Shown here: piece after piece, positions 5,769 to 11,947 of the stretch
How the letters are laid out: the number at the start of each line of letters is the position of its first letter
Numbering within the stretch: the first letter of the stretch is position 1
Assembly: GCA_023266165.1 (NCBI GenBank)
Contig: JAHFRR010000027.1
Coordinates: 1-12,832, forward strand
Length of the DNA: 12,832 nt
Source of the DNA: Thiotrichales bacterium
GTDB taxonomy: Bacteria > Pseudomonadota > Gammaproteobacteria > Francisellales > CACEW01
Reading direction: 5' to 3'
Program-made: the position numbers and the translations under genes
The notes under the pieces: generated by a model
Database searches by the model: none
The model's input: only the letters and a program-made list of their open reading frames with translations
What the model was told of the DNA's origin: nothing

Positions 5769-7799
5769 ATGACAACCTCCTTCCCTCTCAACCCCGAGCA
5801 GAAACGCGCAGTGTTTTGCATTGATAAGCCCTTGTTGGTATTGGCAGGGGCCGGTAGCGGCAAAACCCGCGTGATCACAGAGAAGATTGCCTACCTGATT
5901 GAAACCTGCGGCATCAAGCCCTATCACATCGCTGCAGTGACCTTTACCAATAAAGCTGCCAAAGAGATGCAGCATCGCTTGACCCAACGTTTGCAGCACG
6001 TACCTCATCGCGGGCTGTCGATCTCGACATTCCATACGCTGGGCTTAAAAATTTTAAGGTCCCACCCTGAGCAGGCGGGGTTGGGACATCAGTTCTCTAT
6101 TTATGATGAAACTGACTGCATCCAACTGGTGAAATCGATTGAATATTTTCAAAATTTCAATAAAGATGCCATCCAGCTGCATCTTCAGCATATTTCACAG
6201 TGGAAAAACCAGGGTATCCTCCCCGCGCAAGCACGCTCTGCAGCCAAAACAGACCAAGAAGCCGAGAGTGCTGTGTTGTTTGAACACTATGAAAAGCACC
6301 TGCGAACCTATCAAGCGGTTGACTTTGATGACCTGATTGCCCTGCCACTTCAGATCTTTCGCAGGCACCCTGAGATACTCGCGCGCTGGCAAGAGAAAAT
6401 TCGGTATATTTTGGTCGATGAATATCAAGATACCAATACCGCCCAATATGAGCTGGTCAGGCTCTTAAGCCTTGCACACCCGCGATTTACGGTCGTCGGC
6501 GATGATGATCAGTCGATTTATAGCTGGCGGGGTGCTCAGCCAGAAAATTTACTCAAACTCAAAGAGGACTTCTTAAATTTAGAAATGATTAAATTAGAGC
6601 AAAATTATCGTTCTACCAACACTATCTTGCAGGCAGCGAACCATCTGATTCAGCAGAATGCCCCCTTGTTTCCAAAATCCTTATGGAGTGAGCACCCCAT
6701 AGGAGAACGCATTCGGGTTTTACACACCACCTCTGAGCAGGATGAAGCAGAGCAAGTCACCGGCGATATTTTAAAGCTCCACGCGTTGCACCATATCCCC
6801 CTGCATCATTTTGCCATTTTATATCGAGGAAATTATCAATCTCAGTTGATTGAACAACAATTACAGCTTCATAGGCTCCCGTATCAAATCAGCGGTGGCA
6901 CCTCTATTTTCTCGCGTACAGAGATTCGAGACGTACTCTCGTATTTACGCGTCCTCGCCAACCCCAAAGACGATGCTGCCTTTCTGCGTATTCTCAACAC
7001 GCCTAAACGTGGCATTGGATCGGTGCTCTGCGACCATCTCAAGCAAGCCTCCCAAGTCCTGCAGAAATCCCTGAGAGAGAGTCTTTCTGAGCTCGCTTTT
7101 TTGTCAAGATTGTCTGAAACACAGGGTCATACCATCCAGACTTTACATCGATTATTACAGCAAGCAGAAATGCAATTAATCACCGCAAAAACACCCAGTG
7201 AATGGTTACATCCGCTCTTGAATCATATCGAATACCCTGACTGGTTGATCCAAACTTCGAGCACCCCTGCTCAAGGCGAAAAACGGTGGCAGCAGGTTGA
7301 AAAGTTTATCCTCTGGATGGATACCCTTTTTCAAAAAAAACGTGTCGAAAATCCAGAGTACTCACTGCCTGAGTTACTGAATATGTTATTGTTAATAGAT
7401 CAGCTCGATCAACAAGATCAAGAAGCTTCAACAGATGCGATTCAATTACTCACATTGCATGCGGCCAAAGGCTTAGAGTTCGCTCGTGTATACGTGATTG
7501 GCTTCGAAGAAAATTTACTGCCCCATAAAACCTCTATTGAACAAAACAGCCTGCTGGAAGAGCGCCGCTTGGCTTATGTGGGAATTACACGTGCCAAAAC
7601 TCATCTGACACTTTCCCTCGCTCGAACGCGTCAAACACAAGGACAAAAATTTAAGGTATCTCCAAGTCGTTTTCTAGAAGAAATTCCAGGCGATTTACTC
7701 AAAATTGATAACCCTTTTGAAATGGGAGATCTGGATACGATACAGCAGCGGAACCATCAGAATCTGGCCCAACTCAAAGAACGTTTCCAGAAAAAGTAA
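5769..7799 (+). CDS. rep: ATP-dependent DNA helicase Rep
   Basis: Rep is a superfamily 1A 3'-5' DNA helicase that clears proteins from DNA ahead of replication forks and helps restart them. The 676 residues match E. coli Rep (673) nearly end to end. Motifs in order are GAGSGKT (27-33, Walker A), AAVTFTNKAAKEM (Ia), ISTFHTLGL, VDEYQDTN (~216, Walker B), VVGDDDQSIYSWRGA (III), KLEQNYRS (IV), TLHAAKGLEF (~561, V) and RRLAYVGITRA (~600, VI). SWKN-like ISQWKNQ, LDFDDL-like VDFDDLI, ISGGTSIFSRTEI and NTPKRGIG favour Rep over UvrD. No Shine-Dalgarno sequence precedes the ATG, but no better start exists and the N-terminus aligns well. The gene stands alone, preceded by the tRNA-derived repeat and followed by a 178-base gap without an obvious terminator. 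Confidence 0.97.
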   Translation: MTTSFPLNPEQKRAVFCIDKPLLVLAGAGSGKTRVITEKIAYLIETCGIKPYHIAAVTFTNKAAKEMQHRLTQRLQHVPHRGLSISTFHTLGLKILRSHPEQAGLGHQFSIYDETDCIQLVKSIEYFQNFNKDAIQLHLQHISQWKNQGILPAQARSAAKTDQEAESAVLFEHYEKHLRTYQAVDFDDLIALPLQIFRRHPEILARWQEKIRYILVDEYQDTNTAQYELVRLLSLAHPRFTVVGDDDQSIYSWRGAQPENLLKLKEDFLNLEMIKLEQNYRSTNTILQAANHLIQQNAPLFPKSLWSEHPIGERIRVLHTTSEQDEAEQVTGDILKLHALHHIPLHHFAILYRGNYQSQLIEQQLQLHRLPYQISGGTSIFSRTEIRDVLSYLRVLANPKDDAAFLRILNTPKRGIGSVLCDHLKQASQVLQKSLRESLSELAFLSRLSETQGHTIQTLHRLLQQAEMQLITAKTPSEWLHPLLNHIEYPDWLIQTSSTPAQGEKRWQQVEKFILWMDTLFQKKRVENPEYSLPELLNMLLLIDQLDQQDQEASTDAIQLLTLHAAKGLEFARVYVIGFEENLLPHKTSIEQNSLLEERRLAYVGITRAKTHLTLSLARTRQTQGQKFKVSPSRFLEEIPGDLLKIDNPFEMGDLDTIQQRNHQNLAQLKERFQKK

Positions 7800-7859
7800 A
7801 TATCTTTGCAAGAAACATCCTTGAAAAGAACGCAAAAGAAAAAATATTCGATAAAATGC

Positions 7860-7887
7860 GTGACTTTTACTTTTTTTATGGTAGAAT
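7860..7887 (+). promoter_or_regulatory. Extended -10 promoter of the recombinase-like gene
   Basis: TGGTAGAAT (7879-7887) is an extended -10 (TGn plus TAGAAT, 5/6). GTGACT (7860-7865, 4/6 to the -35 consensus) lies 16 bases upstream of TAGAAT. The expected start is near 7894, giving a leader of about 85 bases. Confidence 0.55.
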
Positions 7888-7892
7888 GCGAG

Positions 7893-7915
7893 CACGTTTA
7901 GAATAAAAAAACGTG
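7893..7915 (+). promoter_or_regulatory. Inverted repeat at the expected transcription start
   Basis: CACGTTT (7893-7899) and AAACGTG (7909-7915) are perfect 7-base arms around nine AT-rich bases. Its position over the predicted start would suit an operator, possibly for autoregulation by the helix-turn-helix protein encoded next, or a 5'-end hairpin protecting the RNA. Both uses are inference. Confidence 0.4.
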
Positions 7916-7917
7916 AC

Positions 7918-7971
7918 GAGGAGCCTCTCCTCACAAAACACAGTCTTTATAAGATATCAAAACCTTAGGAG
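7918..7971 (+). promoter_or_regulatory. Leader hairpin that could compete with the ribosome binding site
   Basis: GAGGAG (7918-7923) pairs with CTCCTC (7927-7932) in a 6-bp, 3-base-loop hairpin. CTCCT in the same strand is also complementary to AGGAG (7967-7971), the Shine-Dalgarno sequence six bases before the ATG at 7978. The leader could therefore fold two ways, one exposing and one masking the ribosome binding site. The complementarity is seen; switching is inferred. Confidence 0.35.
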
Positions 7972-7977
7972 TTTCAC

Positions 7978-8607
7978 ATGAGCTGCACTTTGTATATTCA
8001 CATTGATAGCATTGACCCCACAGATGAGCTGTTAGCGCTAGAGCGTTTTGCTAAAACCCATGGCCTTCAAAATCCCACCGTCGCTGAAGACAATGACAAT
8101 ATCAAGACCCATTGGACTGAACGCCAACTGGGTGAGATCCTTCGGTCTGCGCGCAAAGGCGATACCGTTATTGTATACGAAGCCTCTCAGTTTGCCTGCT
8201 CTACCTCGCAAATTTTGGAAATTTTAAATCACGCAACCAAAAACAACATTCACTTGGGATTTGCCAAGTATGACTCCCTCTTGCAAAGCCAGTCCTCATC
8301 GGTTGACACACAGCAGCTGTTGAATTTAATCGCCAAAATTGAAAGCGACTTCATCTCCAAGCGCACCACGCAAGCCCTGGCACGCCGTCGTGCAGCGGGT
8401 CTGCCTCTGGGTCGCCCCAAAGGTCGTGGCAACAAGAGCTTAAAGCTTGACAAACATCGTCCAGACATCGAGCGCTACTTGGGTCTTGGCATCAGCAAAG
8501 CATCCATCGCCAAGCTGGTAGATTGTCATCCTCAGACCCTTTATGACTGGTTGGATCGCAACAACATTCTTTCTACACGCGAAGAGCCTTCTGAAACGGA
8601 GTCTTAG
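7978..8607 (+). CDS. Serine-recombinase-like protein with degenerate active site and C-terminal HTH
   Basis: A 209-residue protein with the layout of a small resolvase/invertase: an N-terminal catalytic-type domain (~1-115), a long helix (~112-140, IAKIESDFISKRTTQALARRRAAG), the hinge GLPLGRPKGRG, and a C-terminal helix-turn-helix (~171-192, GISKASIAKLVDCHPQTLYD). The catalytic residues are not conserved. The usual YARVST is YIHIDS, so Arg8 becomes His8 and catalytic Ser10 becomes Asp10, although Ser11 is next to it. The usual DRLGRS is SQFACS (residues 70-75), losing both arginines, and the conserved ER on the long helix is ES (122-123). Strand cleavage is therefore unlikely, while DNA binding and multimerisation look possible. 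The gene has its own promoter, structured leader, good Shine-Dalgarno sequence and tandem terminators, and no inverted repeats or transposase nearby. A transcription regulator or nucoid-type protein is plausible; its targets are unknown. Confidence 0.8.
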   Translation: MSCTLYIHIDSIDPTDELLALERFAKTHGLQNPTVAEDNDNIKTHWTERQLGEILRSARKGDTVIVYEASQFACSTSQILEILNHATKNNIHLGFAKYDSLLQSQSSSVDTQQLLNLIAKIESDFISKRTTQALARRRAAGLPLGRPKGRGNKSLKLDKHRPDIERYLGLGISKASIAKLVDCHPQTLYDWLDRNNILSTREEPSETES

Positions 8608-8611
8608 AAAC

Positions 8612-8632
8612 AGCTTTAAAAGCTTTAAAAGC
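8612..8632 (+). repeat. Short tandem repeat AGCTTTAAA
   Basis: AGCTTTAAA occurs twice in tandem (8612-8620, 8621-8629) and continues as AGC. It lies directly after the recombinase-like gene and runs into the first terminator stem. It probably arose by slippage. Confidence 0.6.
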
Positions 8633-8662
8633 GTCTGAAACGTTGAGATCTTCGCTTTTTTT
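8627..8662 (+). terminator. First terminator after the recombinase-like gene
   Basis: AAAAGCG (8627-8633) and CGCTTTT (8653-8659) can pair, with TCT/AGA continuing the stem after a bulge. A run of seven T (8656-8662) follows. The stem is imperfect, so it is weaker than the next one. Confidence 0.5.
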
Positions 8663-8663
8663 G

Positions 8664-8695
8664 AAAAACCCAGCCTGCCTGGGTTTTTCTTTTTT
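8664..8695 (+). terminator. Rho-independent terminator
   Basis: AAAAACCCAG (8664-8673) and CTGGGTTTTT (8679-8688) form a perfect 10-bp stem with a 5-base loop, followed by a T-rich tract to 8695. It ends the transcript of the recombinase-like gene and, with its A-rich left arm, may also act on the minus strand. Confidence 0.85.
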
Positions 8696-8702
8696 GAGAA
8701 TC

Positions 8703-8711
8703 TGCTAAAAT
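8703..8711 (+). promoter_or_regulatory. Extended -10 promoter of the dolP cluster
   Basis: TGCTAAAAT is an extended -10 (TGn plus TAAAAT, 5/6), just beyond the terminator and 53 bases before the dolP ATG. No clear -35 is seen, which extended -10 promoters tolerate. It probably drives the five-gene cluster. Confidence 0.45.
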
Positions 8712-8728
8712 CCCCCTCACGATTGCTT

Positions 8729-8744
8729 TTCAAAACTTTTTGAA
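8729..8744 (+). repeat. Perfect inverted repeat in the dolP leader
   Basis: TTCAAAA (8729-8735) and TTTTGAA (8738-8744) flank two bases, 20 bases before the dolP start. An operator or AT-rich RNA hairpin is possible; nothing in the sequence tells which. Confidence 0.4.
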
Positions 8745-8764
8745 TACTTGAATGGGAACCTGAT

Positions 8765-9403
8765 ATGTCACTGTCCTTAACCCCTTTTAAACCTCTCAAA
8801 ACGCTTTTGATGCTGATCTTAGCCAGTACGATGGCCTTCAGCTTATCAGGCTGCATTGCTCCCGTGTTAATTTTGGCAGGCGGTGGGGCTGTCGTGGGCG
8901 CGAACACCGTGGGCAGCAATCTGCCCTTTAAAACCCAAGAAGAAGATTCGCATATCAAAATGAAAGCCCTTGCAAGCCTCAAAGACTTCCCTGCTTTACA
9001 AAACCACTCTAACGTCGAAATCACCGTCTATAACGGCGTCGTCTTGCTTTTGGGCCAAGTGCCTTCAGAATCCCTCAAGTCAGATATCGCTGAAAAAATT
9101 GCGCAAATCTCAGATGTGAACGTCGTCTATAACGAGATGACAGTGGGCGAACCCGTCAGCCTGAGTACCTACACAAAAGATACTTGGATCACCACCAAAG
9201 TCAAAACTGCCCTGGTGAGCGCCCATCTCAATACCCTGCACTATAAAATCGTCACTGAAGATCAAGTGGTTTATCTGATGGCCATCACCACACACGCTGA
9301 TGGGGATGCAGCTGCCAAAGCAGCCAGTGAAGTCTCTGGCGTGCATAAGGTCATCAAGGCCTATTTCTACAGCGCAACAGAGGCTATGCCTTCTCAAAAC
9401 TAA
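8765..9403 (+). CDS. dolP: Outer-membrane lipoprotein DolP (two BON domains)
   Basis: DolP (formerly YraP) is a lipoprotein of the inner leaflet of the outer membrane that supports envelope integrity, in E. coli partly by affecting the BAM complex. This 212-residue copy has a signal peptide with a hydrophobic core (~12-26) and a lipobox LSGC, placing the lipidated Cys at 30. Asp does not follow the Cys, which suits outer-membrane sorting. A Gly/Ala/Val stretch follows, then BON domain 1 (~63-128, VEITVYNGVVLLLGQVPS) and BON domain 2 (~138-206, DTWITTKVKTAL, SEVSGVHKVIKAYFY). The segments VYNEMTVGEPVSL and DTWITTKV closely match E. coli DolP. A GGGA sequence precedes the ATG. The E. coli neighbours yraN and diaA are absent; here it heads a cluster with a PAP2 phosphatase 18 bases downstream. 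Confidence 0.92.
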   Translation: MSLSLTPFKPLKTLLMLILASTMAFSLSGCIAPVLILAGGGAVVGANTVGSNLPFKTQEEDSHIKMKALASLKDFPALQNHSNVEITVYNGVVLLLGQVPSESLKSDIAEKIAQISDVNVVYNEMTVGEPVSLSTYTKDTWITTKVKTALVSAHLNTLHYKIVTEDQVVYLMAITTHADGDAAAKAASEVSGVHKVIKAYFYSATEAMPSQN

Positions 9404-9421
9404 CCCTCAGGAGCTTGATAC

Positions 9422-10054
9422 ATGCGTACTTCTTATATCTGGTCAAAGACCCTCTGGAGCTTGGTGCTACTGATCATCCTCTACGGACTTTCTTACGCGT
9501 TCTATGACAAGCCCATTGACCTCTGGATGCACAGCCATGTTTTAGAAACCAGTATGCTGGCCCAGATCTGTATGCACATCGCCTGGATTTTTGCCCCTAA
9601 ACACTGGCTGATTCTGGCGGTTTTATTGGCTCTGCTTGGCTTTTTCCTCAAAGCCAGACGCTTGCTCTTTTGGGGCACGACGGTTGTCATCTCAATGGTG
9701 ATCTGCTTTGCTTTAAAAACCCTACTGGCGCGCTATCGCCCTGAGCTGCTTTTTTCAGATCATCTCTATGGCTTTCATTTTTTCAGCCTGAAACACAGCA
9801 TGAACTCCACCCCCTCAGGCCATGCTGTTGCAGCCTTCACAGGGTTTTATGCCTTCGCGCGTTTATACAAATCCCGGGGGATGTCTATAGGCTTGATCAT
9901 ACTGGCACTTTTGATTGGCGTCAGCCGAATTCTCGTGACAGCGCATTATCCCAGTGATATCTTGTTCGGGGCTTATGTCGGGGTCTTTACGGTACTCTGG
10001 TGTGAAGCGTTTTTTTCAAAATTTTTTAAATTTAAAAATAAAAAGGATCTCTGA
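9422..10054 (+). CDS. PAP2-family membrane phosphatase
   Basis: A 210-residue inner-membrane protein with about six hydrophobic segments and all three PAP2 motifs: KTLLARYRP (Lys99, Arg106, Pro107), PSGHA (Ser132, Gly133, His134) and SRILVTAHYPSD (Ser168, Arg169, nucleophile His175, Asp179). Such enzymes remove phosphate from lipids such as undecaprenyl pyrophosphate or phosphatidylglycerol phosphate, with the active site facing the periplasm; the exact substrate cannot be read here. The C-terminus is lysine- and phenylalanine-rich (KFFKFKNKKDL). AGGAG (9409-9413) lies eight bases before the ATG. The gene starts 18 bases after dolP and its TGA shares one base with the next ATG, indicating an operon. 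Neighbours fit an envelope role, such as recycling of the peptidoglycan lipid carrier. Confidence 0.93.
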   Translation: MRTSYIWSKTLWSLVLLIILYGLSYAFYDKPIDLWMHSHVLETSMLAQICMHIAWIFAPKHWLILAVLLALLGFFLKARRLLFWGTTVVISMVICFALKTLLARYRPELLFSDHLYGFHFFSLKHSMNSTPSGHAVAAFTGFYAFARLYKSRGMSIGLIILALLIGVSRILVTAHYPSDILFGAYVGVFTVLWCEAFFSKFFKFKNKKDL

Positions 10055-10623
10055 TGACACCTCAAAAATCTCTCATTATAGCCCATTTCAAAACAAACAA
10101 AGGGACGATCAACATCACCTTGCATGCCGATCGCGCGCCCCTCACCGTGGCGAATTTTATCAATCTGGCACAACTGGGTTATTATGACGGGTTGAAGTTC
10201 CACCGTGTGATCGCAAGCTTTATGATTCAAGGCGGTTGCCCCCATAGCACCGGCTACGGCGGCCCAGGGTATCGCTTTGAAGATGAATTCCATGAGACCC
10301 TGCGTCATCACAAAGCGGGCATACTCTCCATGGCCAATGCAGGGCCCAAAACCAATGGCAGCCAGTTCTTTATCACCCATGGCCCCACTCCTCACTTAGA
10401 TGATGTTCACTCGGTCTTTGGTGAAGTCGTCTCTGAGACAGATCAAACGGTTGTGAATGCCATTCGCCAAAATGATCTGATCGAGTCGCTCACCATCACA
10501 GGAGATACCGCCCCCTTGATGTCTCATTTTAAAGATCGCGTTCATGCTTGGAATACAGCACTTTGCAAAGAGCATCCGAGCTTCAAAGCACGCGTGGATG
10601 CTCATGCGCACGCCAACGCGTAG
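10054..10623 (+). CDS. Cyclophilin-type peptidyl-prolyl isomerase, cytoplasmic
   Basis: Catalyses cis-trans isomerisation of Xaa-Pro bonds during folding. The 189 residues contain the cyclophilin core: FHRVIASFMIQGG (Arg51, Phe56, Gln59, equal to human CypA Arg55, Phe60, Gln63), GYGGPGYRFEDEF, LSMANAGPKTNGSQFFIT and VFGEVV. The tryptophan that binds cyclosporin in human CypA is replaced by His114 (TPHLDD), a change that usually lowers drug affinity. No signal peptide is present, so it resembles PpiB-like cytoplasmic forms rather than PpiA. About 30 residues beyond the core end in AHAHANA. AAGGA lies about nine bases before the ATG, which overlaps the PAP2 stop by one base. The 3' end overlaps the probable start of cca. 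Confidence 0.93.
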   Translation: MTPQKSLIIAHFKTNKGTINITLHADRAPLTVANFINLAQLGYYDGLKFHRVIASFMIQGGCPHSTGYGGPGYRFEDEFHETLRHHKAGILSMANAGPKTNGSQFFITHGPTPHLDDVHSVFGEVVSETDQTVVNAIRQNDLIESLTITGDTAPLMSHFKDRVHAWNTALCKEHPSFKARVDAHAHANA

Positions 10624-11947
10624 CCACAACGCGCCTCGAGATTATGGCACCCGCTTAAGCCATCACCCAGATGGCTCTGTGCAGTTCCAGTCTTGGATTG
10701 ATGGCTCGATATACTCACTGCCCCCAGATGACCCTTCTCTAGAACCTGTCCCCTTTCTTGCCTGTCTGGTGGGAGGAGCTGTTCGGGATCGTTATTTAGA
10801 ATTGCCCCTTCTGGAACGCGACTATGTCGTCCTACACCAAACTCCTGAGAGCATGATTCAACGGGGCTTTCAGCCAGTAGGTAAGGGTTTCCCGGTGTTC
10901 TTGCACCCTCAAACACATGAGGAATACGCCCTTGCCAGAACCGAACGTAAAATCCATGTAGGCCATCAAGGCTTTGACTTTTTTGCAGATCCTTCCGTCA
11001 CCTTGGTTCAAGATTTACAGCGACGTGACCTGACGATCAATGCCATGGCCCTCTTGCCTGACGGGACTTTAATAGACCCCTATCACGGCCTCAAAGACAT
11101 ACAAGATCATGTGCTCAGACATGTCTCTCCTGCCTTTGCAGAAGACCCTCTTCGAGTTTTACGGGTCGCCCGTTTTGCAGCAAGATTTAACGCGTTAGGA
11201 TTTACGATTGCACCCGAGACTCTGGATCTGATGCAGCACCTTTCACACAGGGGCGAACTGGCTTCACTCTCTCATGAGAGGATCTGGCAAGAATGCCATA
11301 AAGCCCTGCAAACCAATGCCCCAGCGCTCTTTTTTAAAGTATTGGAAAGGGCACAGGCGCTGGATACCCTTTTCCCAGAAGCCTCTCGCCTGAATCTTCA
11401 AGCACTGGAACAGGCTGTACCGCTCACACCAGACCCTATCCTGCGCTATGCCCTGCTCTCTGCCTCTCTCACCCATCCCCTACTGCCTCATGGCATCCCT
11501 CTGGTTTTTGAAGAGGCACGGGTCTTATTTCAAAAGCAATATCCCGTGCTCATCACACTCCCAGCCCATGATCTCACGGCTTGCGTCAGGTTTTTAGGGC
11601 AGCTTGATGTGTTTCGCCGACCGCTGCGCTTTGAGCAACTGGCTCACATGGCCCAGATCACCCACAGCGTGCTTCCGACCGATCCCCTCTTGAAAACAAC
11701 CCTAGACGTGCTTAATACTGCGTTACATCACCTCAAAAAACTCAAAATCACCCTTGATCCTCATTCTGTTGATCCCCCTGAAACGCAAGTATTAGAACAA
11801 CGTACACAGTTTTTGCGAAACATTTTCAAAACATCACCCGAATCTTCTGGATTTGCAACGGCATCTTTGCTAGAATGCCCTGTCGTTAATCAGACAATTA
11901 AAAATAAGATTTACAAACAAAATTTACAAACAAGGAATGATACATGA
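10598..11947 (+). CDS. cca: CCA-adding enzyme (tRNA nucleotidyltransferase), HD domain absent
   Basis: Adds or repairs the 3' CCA of tRNAs without a template. With the start at 10598 the protein has 449 residues. The class II head is clear: LVGGAVRD, FPVFLHPQTHEEYALARTERK, RRDLTINAMA (142-151) and EDPLRVLRVARFAARF (182-197), very close to E. coli Cca. Two oddities stand out. The metal-binding DxD (KDRDWVV in E. coli) reads LERDYVV, so the first Asp is Glu73. The HD phosphohydrolase motif CHDLGKG of E. coli is missing and that region is shorter, as in bacterial type 2 enzymes. The start is uncertain: no Shine-Dalgarno sequence is seen. ATG 10604 and GTG 10679 are possible, and ATG 10544 would overlap the cyclophilin gene by 80 bases. 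The N-terminus carries ~50 residues beyond E. coli Cca. The C-terminal residues are encoded in AT-rich DNA resembling the next gene's leader. Confidence 0.9.
   Translation: MLMRTPTRSHNAPRDYGTRLSHHPDGSVQFQSWIDGSIYSLPPDDPSLEPVPFLACLVGGAVRDRYLELPLLERDYVVLHQTPESMIQRGFQPVGKGFPVFLHPQTHEEYALARTERKIHVGHQGFDFFADPSVTLVQDLQRRDLTINAMALLPDGTLIDPYHGLKDIQDHVLRHVSPAFAEDPLRVLRVARFAARFNALGFTIAPETLDLMQHLSHRGELASLSHERIWQECHKALQTNAPALFFKVLERAQALDTLFPEASRLNLQALEQAVPLTPDPILRYALLSASLTHPLLPHGIPLVFEEARVLFQKQYPVLITLPAHDLTACVRFLGQLDVFRRPLRFEQLAHMAQITHSVLPTDPLLKTTLDVLNTALHHLKKLKITLDPHSVDPPETQVLEQRTQFLRNIFKTSPESSGFATASLLECPVVNQTIKNKIYKQNLQTRNDT
11868..11876 (+). promoter_or_regulatory. Candidate internal promoter for the DtpA-like gene
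   Basis: TGCTAGAAT is an extended -10 inside the 3' end of cca, with no convincing -35. It is like TGGTAGAAT at 7879 and TGCTAAAAT at 8703. Transcription from it would give a leader of about 60 AT-rich bases, so the transporter may be made independently of the dolP cluster. Confidence 0.4.
11910..11935 (+). repeat. 13-base tandem duplication at the cca 3' end
   Basis: TTTACAAACAA occurs at 11910-11920 and again at 11923-11933 (period 13). Because 13 is not a multiple of three, the duplication must have shifted the reading frame of the last cca codons. The second copy abuts the AAGGA ribosome binding site (11932-11936) of the next gene. Confidence 0.65.

Noticed and set aside
7978..8607. Reading the recombinase-like gene as part of a transposon, integron or invertible element
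   Set aside because: No terminal inverted repeats, transposase, cargo genes or crossover-site pairs are visible, and the active-site residues are replaced.
8440..9024. 194-codon open frame on the minus strand
   Set aside because: It is antisense to dolP and the recombinase-like gene, crosses two terminators, has no ribosome binding site and shows no recognisable domain.
9973..10395. 140-codon minus-strand open frame over the PAP2 and cyclophilin genes
   Set aside because: Antisense shadow of two clear genes in an operon.
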